From assembly GCA_934418295.1 (NCBI GenBank), contig CAKRWZ010000014.1:1-30217 (forward strand): a stretch of 30,217 bases of DNA, written 5' to 3'. The translations under genes were made by a program, and so were the position numbers. A model generated the notes under the pieces. The model worked only from the letters and a program-made list of their open reading frames with translations, ran no database searches and was not told where the DNA came from. Source of the DNA: an uncultured Mediterraneibacter sp. Its GTDB lineage: Bacteria; Bacillota; Clostridia; Lachnospirales; Lachnospiraceae. Shown in pieces: positions 15,823 to 22,767 of the stretch. Positions within the stretch are counted from its first letter, which is position 1. Each line of letters begins with the position of its first letter.

Positions 15823-17255
15823 TAGACGTGACAGTGAATTTGATCGAGAAAGCCTATGGTTTTCTGTGGAATGATATGTTTACCATTCCTTTGCCGGGAG
15901 GCGGAAGCGTAGGGATTTCTCTTTTGGTGTTTCTGCTGATACCGGCAGGAATTTATTTTTCGATACGGACCAGACTGCTCCCGATCCGAATGTTTCCGGA
16001 CATGATCCGTGCGCTTTTGGAAAAGAAGGAGAACGAAAGCAGTTTGTCTTCATTTCAGACATTGATCGTATCGACGGCTACCCGGGTGGGAATGGGAAAT
16101 CTGGTCGGCGTAGTGGCCGCAGTTTCTGCAGGAGGAGCAGGAGCGGTGTTCTGGATGTGGATCACGGCCCTGCTGGGATCATCCACGGCGTTTGTGGAGG
16201 CGACTTTGGCGCAGATCCACAAAGAGAAGGATCCCCTTTACGGCGGCTACCGGGGAGGCCCGGCCTATTATATCCACCATTTTTTTGAAGAAAAGCTTGG
16301 GAAAAAGAAGCGGCACGTGTTGGTATCGGTATTGTTCGCGATCTCCGGACTCATCTGCTGGTGCGGAATCAGCCAGGTGATCAGCAATTCTGTGACAGAA
16401 TCCTTCTCCAATGCATTTTCGATTCCACCGCTTTACACAACCATTGCCCTGGTGGTGCTGGCAGCGATCATTGTGCTGCGGAAAAATACGACGGTAAAAG
16501 TGCTGGATATGATGGTGCCGGTGATGGCGGTGTGCTATTTTGCGATCACGGTATTTATTATTATAAAGAATGCGGGCAGTCTCCCGGGTGTCTTCTCCCG
16601 GATATTTCGGGAAGCCTTCGGGCTCCGTCAGGTGGTAGCCGGCGGGTTTGGTGCCGTGATTATGAACGGGGTTAAAAGAGGTCTGTTTTCCAACGAAGCA
16701 GGATCCGGTTCGGCTCCGTGTGCGGCGGCAGCGGCAGAGTGCAGCCTTCCGGTCAAAGCGGGACTGGTGCAGGCACTGGGCGTGTTTATCGATACGATCG
16801 TGATCTGCAGCTGTACGGCGACGATCATGCTGCTGGTTCCGGAAAAAGTGATCGCCGGCCAGTCGGGCATGAAGCTTCTGCAGACGGCGATGGATTATCA
16901 TTTGGGACAGTTCGGAGTGATCTTTATTGCGATCACGCTGTTTATGTTTAGTTTTTCCACATTTTTGGGGATTCTGTTTTATGCCCGCAGCAATGTGGCA
17001 TATCTGTTTGGGGACAAATGGATCTGGCAGACCGGATATAAATTGATCGCATTGGCCATGATGTTTATCGGAGGACTGGCGCAGTATACGTTCGTCTGGG
17101 ATCTGGGAGATGTAGGGATCGGCCTGATGACGATCTTTAACATAGTCCTTTTGTATTTGATGGGCGGACAGGCCTTAAAAGCATTGAAAGAATATGAAAT
17201 GAATCCAAATCTGCGCAGAAAGAAAAAGAAAGCAGAGGTCATTGACAAAAAGTAA
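15819..17255 (+). CDS. AGCS-family amino acid:cation symporter (alanine/glycine type)
   Basis: A 478-residue polytopic membrane protein with about ten or eleven helices. AGCS proteins take up alanine or glycine with Na+ or H+. The family signatures are present: RVGMGNLVGVVAAVSAGG then AVFWMW near residues 90-115, YRGGPAYYI near 143, and GLFSNEAGSGSAP near residue 290. The canonical form has GIGN/GVGN and GLFSNEAGMGSAP, so small substitutions exist near the substrate path and may alter specificity. The lysine-rich C terminus is cytoplasmic. Translation is coupled to the HTH gene by the ATGA overlap. No clear terminator follows; an AT-rich hairpin at 17261-17283 lacks a T run. Confidence 0.93.
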   Translation: MIDVTVNLIEKAYGFLWNDMFTIPLPGGGSVGISLLVFLLIPAGIYFSIRTRLLPIRMFPDMIRALLEKKENESSLSSFQTLIVSTATRVGMGNLVGVVAAVSAGGAGAVFWMWITALLGSSTAFVEATLAQIHKEKDPLYGGYRGGPAYYIHHFFEEKLGKKKRHVLVSVLFAISGLICWCGISQVISNSVTESFSNAFSIPPLYTTIALVVLAAIIVLRKNTTVKVLDMMVPVMAVCYFAITVFIIIKNAGSLPGVFSRIFREAFGLRQVVAGGFGAVIMNGVKRGLFSNEAGSGSAPCAAAAAECSLPVKAGLVQALGVFIDTIVICSCTATIMLLVPEKVIAGQSGMKLLQTAMDYHLGQFGVIFIAITLFMFSFSTFLGILFYARSNVAYLFGDKWIWQTGYKLIALAMMFIGGLAQYTFVWDLGDVGIGLMTIFNIVLLYLMGGQALKALKEYEMNPNLRRKKKKAEVIDKK

Positions 17256-17346
17256 GGGATGTTTTATGATGTGGATGTAAAACAAGTTGGTCGTTTTGCA
17301 GCTGTGAAATTTTAGTTTGGGAGTTTCTGAGGCATAAACGGAAAGT

Positions 17347-17376
17347 TTTACAAAATAATTATATACAGAATAAGAT
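17347..17376 (+). promoter_or_regulatory. Promoter for the leader RNA and surface-protein cluster
   Basis: TTTACA (17347-17352) and TAAGAT (17371-17376) are 18 bases apart. Transcription would start near 17383, just before the structured leader. The 457-base gap between the symporter stop and the next gene holds this promoter, the leader and its terminator, and no gene. Confidence 0.5.
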
Positions 17377-17394
17377 GCAACAGTCGTTCAAAAC

Positions 17395-17608
17395 GTTAAA
17401 AAGGGAAACCGGTCAGATTCCGGTGCCAAACAGGAGATTCAGCCTGAATGTGCGGAGAGCCCGTAGCCCTGCTGTTCCATGAAGAACGTGAAATTCGTCG
17501 TTCCGGAAGGGAAACTGAAAACCATAGAAAAGTAGTTTCGGATGGGTTCAGGCTGTTGTCAGATTTATACAGATTTATGAAAAGTCTCTCTTCGGAGGGA
17601 CTTTTTTT
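17395..17608 (+). ncRNA. Structured leader, possibly a divergent cobalamin riboswitch
   Basis: The segment starts with TTAAAAAGGGAAACCGG (17396-17412), a 7-base loop, then CCGGTGC (17420-17426). That closely follows the GGGAA stem-loop and GC of cobalamin riboswitches. GAGCCCGTAGC (17457-17467) resembles their CCCGC/CCCGT core, and AACAG (17429-17433) can pair with CTGTT (17472-17476) around it, although about 25 extra bases are inserted. CAGCCTGAA (17440-17448) can also pair with TTCAGGCTG (17547-17555), an alternative long-range stem. The usual B12 box (AGACCTGCC-like) is not clearly present. The leader ends in an intrinsic terminator, as expected for transcriptional control of the cluster at 17713. 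Structured attenuator: fairly sure; cobalamin as ligand: a hypothesis. Confidence 0.52.
17580..17608 (+). terminator. Intrinsic terminator (attenuator) at the leader end
   Basis: AAAAGTCTCTC pairs with GAGGGACTTTT (one T-G wobble) around a stable TTCG tetraloop, and seven T follow from 17602. It lies between the leader and the first gene of the cluster, so it would control read-through into 17713 rather than end the symporter gene alone. Confidence 0.92.
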
Positions 17609-17712
17609 GATGCCTGCATATATGAAGAAAAGGCTCGGAGGGAGTTTTAGAGCCAGATTATTTGTAAAGTTGTGTGTCTGCGTCAAACAGGATGTAGAGA
17701 AAGAATGGGAAA

Positions 17713-20700
17713 ATGAAGAGAAAAAATAACAAGCATGGTTTTGAAAAAAGAGGAGTCGCAGGACTTCTTATAGTGTCTATGTTATTTACATCGGTGTCTT
17801 GGCTGCCCTTCTCTATCACATCGGAAGCAGAAAGCAGGGCGAGTGAGGAAATAACAGAAGAAATAACTGGTTTGAGCATGCTGGAGGGAATTAGCTTAGA
17901 TAAATCTAATCTGGTCATGCAGACCGGTGAACAAAAAACGCTGCAGGTATCGTTGAAGCCGGCAGATTTGGAAGAAATGCCGAAAATCACCTGGTCTTCA
18001 GATGATGAAAATGTGGTGCAGGTAAAGGGCGATGGCTTAAAGGCCACAATTGTGGCGCCGGAAGGAGGAGGCGGCACGGCAACTGTCACAGTTAAAGCAG
18101 GGGAGTTTACGGCACAGTGCAGAGTACTGGTTACGGTAAAAGATCCGATGCTGGAAAGTCTTCTTTTTATGCAGAACAGTTCCGGCAGCAATTTGTATGA
18201 ATTGACAGAGGAAGGTGTGGGAAGCCGGGAGTATACACTGCGGATTCCGGAAACGACCAATGTGGCATATGTAAGACCGCAGCTGCGGGATGATATTTAT
18301 GAGAGTGCGACCATTACGGCAAAATTTCAGGATGCGGTATCCGGAGAAGAAAAGGAAGTAGAACTTCCGGTAGATGAAACCACATCGCTATCAAGTGTAT
18401 CGACCGGCCGTTTGATCAAAGCATATAACACGGAAAAAAGAGAACTGGAAATAGAAGTGGAATATGAAGGACAGAAGGAGACGTATCGGATCCATGTGGT
18501 GAGAGGTACCTATTTGGGAAACTTCACACTAACAGATGAAAAAGGAAGCGCGGTGGAATATTCTCCTGCTTTTGATAAGACAACGTATCGTTATTCTCTT
18601 CATGTGCCTTCCAGCACGAAGCGGTTGAAGCTGCAGCTGCAAGCCTATGAAAAGACAAGCACTGTACTGACGGTCAACGGCAATGTGGCAGAGAACGGCA
18701 GTTATACACTGGAGCTAAACGATAATAAGACAAAAGCAGTGATTAGTGCAGGAGACGGGAAAGAAGCAAAACCGTTTGAATATGTATTGACGGTGTATGT
18801 GGATGAAATCTGTTATCTGACAGCGGTCTTAGATCCGACAGATGCGGTGCTGTCCATTTACGATGAAAACAAAGTACAGATCGATCCGGTGGAGGGCAAG
18901 TATGAGCTTTTGAAAGGTGGTACTTACACATATACGGTTTCTGCACCGGGATACAAGACGGAAAACGGAAGTTTCACGACAGAAGGTGATGAAGAAAAAA
19001 AATTCATCTTAGAGAAAAACAACAACAACCAACCGGAAGAAGTAGATTCTGAATGGGGCGGCTATTGGAAGAATGAGAACAATCAGAATGTTGTAGATGC
19101 ACAGACACCGAGTTCACTGGAAAGTGCAGAAGTAGCCTGGAAGCAACAATACGGGAAAAGTGCAGATGTTACAAACAGTATCAGCGACGGAATCTTGGTA
19201 GAAAATTATGTTTGCTGTTTTCAAGGAAACCAGTTGTTGTACTTGAACAAAGAAACCGGTGAGACAGAAAAAAGTGTTCAGATGTCCGGTAAGGGCAACA
19301 GCACATTTAATAAACCGTTATATGCGGCGGGTATGATTTTCGTACCGTTGAATAACGGAAGAGTACAGGCGTTTAATGCAAAGACACTGGAGCCGCTTTG
19401 GCTGTATGAAGATACGGTCGGTGGTATGGCAGCCACTGCGTTGCGCTATGATTCAGGTTATTTGTATGTCGGATTCGCAGACGGAAATCTGGTGTGCTTA
19501 TCTATAGAGGATGAAAATCCGGAGAAAAAGGATGAGGCAAAGTCGGCAGTTTGGCGTAAATATGACAGCGAGGGCTTTTATCGCACGGGAATTTATACAG
19601 ATGATATTTATGCATATGCCTGTGGTCGGTCGGGCACTCTCTATTGTCTGAACAAAAAGACAGGAGAAACGGTACAGCAGATTACAGTACCGCAGGAAGC
19701 GGGAGCACCTTCTACTGCTATTTGTTTTGAAAAAGGAAGAATTTATTTTGCCACAGAAAATGGCTGGCTGTATTCTTATGCGTTGGCGGAAAACGGAAAA
19801 ATCAGAGAAGACAGCGTGTCCAGTATCCGCTTAGGAGGCGTGATCTATGGGACACCTCTGATATACAAGGGAAGAGTGTATGTGGGGAGCGGTGCGAAAG
19901 ATGTATACGGTGTAGTGCGTGCGCCATACAATTTGAATGTGGTACAAGTCGGCACAGACGGTTCTCTTTCTCTGGCATATCAGATGGAGATCGGCGGCTG
20001 CCCGAAAGGTTCCGGCACCTTGACGACTGCTTATGAGCAGCAGGATGGCTTTGTATATCTGTATTATACGACGGATACATCCCAAGGAAAAATTTATTTG
20101 TTGAAAGATCAAGCAGGCCTTACAGAACCTGGAAAAGGAAGCGGCTTGTTTTATCAGCAAAACGATACGTCAGGAAATGGCGGCAGCAGTATTCTGGCGG
20201 ATCAAGCAGGAAATTTGTATTTTCGATATGAATCGGCATGGTTTTACAAACTAAAAGCATCGCCATTGTTTTTGAAAAACGTGGAGGTTTCCGGTGAAGA
20301 AAGTCTGGTGGATGGAGGGGCAGTGTTTGACGGACAAGCAGAGAGTCACAAGATCCTTTTGGCACCGGACAGTGAAAGCGTGTCACTTCGCCTTGAAATC
20401 AGTGAAGGAGCAGAAGCGGCCATAAATGGCGTGGTCGGGACAGAGCGGGAGATCTTCCTGAAAGACGGAATGGCGGAAGCAACGGTGGTACTCAGCAAGG
20501 ACGGACAGACCAGAACTTATTATTTTTCGATCCGTTCCAGGAGCAGAGATGCTTCGCTGAAAAATATACAGGTTAGTTATTCAGCCGTCGTCAACGTGAT
20601 GGAAATGGAATTGGAGCCGGCATTTGAAAAGGAACAGACAGAGTATCGGTCATCCATTTATGGAAATAAAGACATGCAGATCTTTTATGTTTGGCCGGTG

Positions 20701-21447
20701 CTGGAAGAAAAAAGCGGCTCCACAATGAAGATGACAGTAGTGTCCGGTGTGAAGGGCATGCGGCCCGGTGAAGAAATTGAAGGTATGGAGGTGTGGCTGG
20801 ATACGGGACCGAGACTGCGGTACAAGGTGCCGCCGGTGGATACGACCGGTACCGTGGTAGCACTTACGGTAACGGCGGAGGATGGAGTTACGACAAAAAC
20901 TTATCAGCTGACGCTGGAGAGAGACAATACACTTCCCGGGGTTACAGCGGGAGCCGGAGCTGTGGTCAATAGAGAAAAACATTCTGTAACACTTAAAGTA
21001 AATGCTGCGATAAACGGTTATTTATATTATTTGCCGGACCGAAAGGAAGGTACGGCAGGAATGCCGACAGCCAGTGAGATCAAAACGAATGGCCAGAGGC
21101 TCGCAGTAAGTGCGGGAGAAAATCTGGTGATGCTGGAAGGAGTTCCGGAGGAAGAAAGTGTGATATATCTCTACGAAATGAGCTATGCACAACGCTTCAG
21201 TAACGGAATCCTGGTGGAGGTTCCGGCTTATACGGGTCAAACGGATCCGGATCCGTCGACGCCTTCCGGAAAAGGAGACGTCAATGGGGATGGCGTGGTC
21301 AATCTGCAGGATGCGATTTTTTTGTTAAACGCACTGACCGCTGGGAAAAATCTTTCTGCAGAAACAGCAGATATCAACGGGGACGGGATGGTCACCCTAC
21401 AAGATGCCATAGGGCTTTTGAATCAGATTACCGGAGGAACCGGATAG
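17713..21447 (+). CDS. Large secreted protein: Ig-like, cadherin-like, PEGA, PQQ-type beta-propeller and dockerin domains
   Basis: A 1244-residue exported protein. A signal peptide covers about residues 1-38. Then come a BIG2-type Ig-like domain (55-142), two cadherin-like beta-sandwich domains (146-262, 266-366), a PEGA-like domain (370-434), a PQQ/pyrrolo-quinoline-type beta-propeller (about 470-855) with repeated blade motifs such as GTLYCLNKKTGE and GRVYVGSG, two further cadherin-like domains (852-945, 946-1072), a small beta domain, and a type I dockerin (1187-1241). The dockerin has two calcium-binding repeats, DVNGDGVVNLQDA and DINGDGMVTLQDA, and should bind the cohesin encoded next door. 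No PQQ-dependent catalytic residues are evident, so the propeller is probably a binding scaffold. The RBS is weak (GGGA close to ATG). It is the first gene after the leader attenuator. Confidence 0.9.
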   Translation: MKRKNNKHGFEKRGVAGLLIVSMLFTSVSWLPFSITSEAESRASEEITEEITGLSMLEGISLDKSNLVMQTGEQKTLQVSLKPADLEEMPKITWSSDDENVVQVKGDGLKATIVAPEGGGGTATVTVKAGEFTAQCRVLVTVKDPMLESLLFMQNSSGSNLYELTEEGVGSREYTLRIPETTNVAYVRPQLRDDIYESATITAKFQDAVSGEEKEVELPVDETTSLSSVSTGRLIKAYNTEKRELEIEVEYEGQKETYRIHVVRGTYLGNFTLTDEKGSAVEYSPAFDKTTYRYSLHVPSSTKRLKLQLQAYEKTSTVLTVNGNVAENGSYTLELNDNKTKAVISAGDGKEAKPFEYVLTVYVDEICYLTAVLDPTDAVLSIYDENKVQIDPVEGKYELLKGGTYTYTVSAPGYKTENGSFTTEGDEEKKFILEKNNNNQPEEVDSEWGGYWKNENNQNVVDAQTPSSLESAEVAWKQQYGKSADVTNSISDGILVENYVCCFQGNQLLYLNKETGETEKSVQMSGKGNSTFNKPLYAAGMIFVPLNNGRVQAFNAKTLEPLWLYEDTVGGMAATALRYDSGYLYVGFADGNLVCLSIEDENPEKKDEAKSAVWRKYDSEGFYRTGIYTDDIYAYACGRSGTLYCLNKKTGETVQQITVPQEAGAPSTAICFEKGRIYFATENGWLYSYALAENGKIREDSVSSIRLGGVIYGTPLIYKGRVYVGSGAKDVYGVVRAPYNLNVVQVGTDGSLSLAYQMEIGGCPKGSGTLTTAYEQQDGFVYLYYTTDTSQGKIYLLKDQAGLTEPGKGSGLFYQQNDTSGNGGSSILADQAGNLYFRYESAWFYKLKASPLFLKNVEVSGEESLVDGGAVFDGQAESHKILLAPDSESVSLRLEISEGAEAAINGVVGTEREIFLKDGMAEATVVLSKDGQTRTYYFSIRSRSRDASLKNIQVSYSAVVNVMEMELEPAFEKEQTEYRSSIYGNKDMQIFYVWPVLEEKSGSTMKMTVVSGVKGMRPGEEIEGMEVWLDTGPRLRYKVPPVDTTGTVVALTVTAEDGVTTKTYQLTLERDNTLPGVTAGAGAVVNREKHSVTLKVNAAINGYLYYLPDRKEGTAGMPTASEIKTNGQRLAVSAGENLVMLEGVPEEESVIYLYEMSYAQRFSNGILVEVPAYTGQTDPDPSTPSGKGDVNGDGVVNLQDAIFLLNALTAGKNLSAETADINGDGMVTLQDAIGLLNQITGGTG

Positions 21448-21558
21448 AAACAGCCGATGGAAAAGTAACGGCATAAGAAATGTGGAAAACACGACGCAGG
21501 GTCGTGATGATCCAAATAGATTCATAACACATAAATAAAAAGGAAAAGGAGAAAAAGT

Positions 21559-22689
21559 ATGAAAGCAAAGAAAAGATGGCTGTCACTGCTTGGTGCAGCA
21601 ATAATGGCTCTCACTGTAGCAGCAGTTCCGGCAAAAGCAGCAGGAATTACAGCAACAGCAAACACTTCAAACGTATCAGCTAAAGTAGGAGATACCATTG
21701 CGGTACCGGTTACTTTTACAACAAGTGAAAAAGTGCAGGGCTTCGGCGGAAAAGTTGTTTATGATGACGCTGTTTTGAAGTTTACAGGAGTGGAATTTAG
21801 CGTAAGCGGAATAAAATCTGTAGTCGGTAAAAACTTTAACTATATGGTAAGTGCCAATGATGCATTTAAAGAAGGTACAATCAATCTGAAGTTTGAAGTG
21901 CTGAAATGTGCAGCAACAGCTCCAACCGTAGCAGCAAATATTTATTTTGCAACAGAAAGTGCACAGAGCGCTGATTCTCAGGTGACTTCTACTGTTACCG
22001 TTGCACATCCGGCTGACAAACAGACGACAGAGGTTACAACACCTGCAACCTGTACAACAAAGGGTGTAAAAACAACAAAATGTGGTGTTTGCGGTGCTGT
22101 TATCAAAACAGAAGAAATTGCTACAGTTCCTCACAAATGGGTAGCAGGCCGTGTGATCAAAGAGGCAACCTGCCAGGCAGAAGGCGAGCAGGAATACAAA
22201 TGTGAAGTAGGCGGCGAGACCAAAACAGAAAAAATCGCCAAGAAAGCACACAAATGGGTAGCAGGCGATGTGATCAAAGAAGCAACCTGCAAAGAGGAAG
22301 GCGAGCAGGAATACAAATGTGAAGTAGGCGGCGAGACTAAAACAGAAAAGATCGCAAAAAAAGCTCACGAGTGGATCGTAAATGACGATACAGACAAAGA
22401 CGGCTGGAAAGTAATCACAGAAGCCACAAAGGACAAAGAAGGCAAAAAAGAAAGAGAATGCAAAATCTGCGGAGAAAAAGAAACAAAGACGATCGCAAAA
22501 CTTTCTGATGCAAAGAAAAACGATACGAAGAAAAACACAACGAAAGCAAACGGCACAACGAATAACGGCAAAAAAGCAACTACTGTAAAAACAGGAGATA
22601 ACTTGGTAACAATGTACGTTATGATTGCAGTTGCGCTGGCAGCGGCAGTGATTGCAGTTGTGATGCTGAAACGTCGTAAAGAACAATAA
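21559..22689 (+). CDS. Surface-anchored cohesin-domain protein
   Basis: A 376-residue protein. The signal peptide ends near AKA (residues 26-28). A cohesin-like beta-sandwich spans about 30-150 (VSAKVGDTIAVPVTFT, VQGFGGKVVYDD, GTINLKFEV); cohesins hold dockerin-bearing partners through calcium-dependent contacts. Cys-containing repeats follow at about 155-310, then a Thr/Asn/Lys-rich spacer. The C terminus has TVKTGDN (342-348), a hydrophobic helix (352-370) and a KRRKEQ tail. This resembles a cell-wall sorting signal, though it is not LPXTG; a simple membrane anchor is the alternative. AAAGGAG lies 8 bases before ATG. Codons are strongly A-ended and uniform, as in highly expressed genes. It lies 111 bases after the dockerin gene, with only a small hairpin (21490-21506) between. 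Confidence 0.88.
   Translation: MKAKKRWLSLLGAAIMALTVAAVPAKAAGITATANTSNVSAKVGDTIAVPVTFTTSEKVQGFGGKVVYDDAVLKFTGVEFSVSGIKSVVGKNFNYMVSANDAFKEGTINLKFEVLKCAATAPTVAANIYFATESAQSADSQVTSTVTVAHPADKQTTEVTTPATCTTKGVKTTKCGVCGAVIKTEEIATVPHKWVAGRVIKEATCQAEGEQEYKCEVGGETKTEKIAKKAHKWVAGDVIKEATCKEEGEQEYKCEVGGETKTEKIAKKAHEWIVNDDTDKDGWKVITEATKDKEGKKERECKICGEKETKTIAKLSDAKKNDTKKNTTKANGTTNNGKKATTVKTGDNLVTMYVMIAVALAAAVIAVVMLKRRKEQ
22132..22365 (+). repeat. Two 117-base direct repeats inside the cohesin gene
   Basis: Units at 22132-22248 and 22249-22365 are nearly identical and encode 39-residue repeats starting HKWVAG and containing VIKEATC and EYKCEVGGETKTEKIA. A diverged third copy (starting HEWIV at 22366) and a partial one upstream (ATCTTKGVKTTKCGVCG) show older duplication. 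Each copy has paired cysteines. Confidence 0.92.
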
Positions 22690-22706
22690 AAAGTAAACAA
22701 AAGATA

Positions 22707-22742
22707 AAATTTCCGGATTTCTGAAAAGAAATCCGGAAATTT
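22707..22742 (+). terminator. Strong hairpin between the cohesin and DUF4430 genes
   Basis: A perfect 16 bp stem (arms beginning AAATTTCCGG and ending CCGGAAATTT) with a GAAA loop lies 17 bases after the cohesin stop. Only three T follow, so termination would be partial. It may instead stabilise the 3' end of an abundant cohesin mRNA and lower expression of the genes after it. Confidence 0.6.
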
Positions 22743-22767
22743 CGAAAGAAAGCAGGATGGTCGGCTT

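Noticed and set aside
17448..17729. A 93-codon plus-strand frame within the leader upstream of the dockerin gene.
   Set aside because: It runs through the attenuator hairpin, has no RBS and overlaps the next gene start.
17713..21447. Calling the beta-propeller protein a PQQ-dependent dehydrogenase.
   Set aside because: The blades lack the cofactor and catalytic residues that I would expect, and the protein is built of adhesion-type modules.
22132..22365. Tandem repeats considered as a CRISPR-like array.
   Set aside because: Units are 117 bases without spacers and are in frame in a protein-coding gene.
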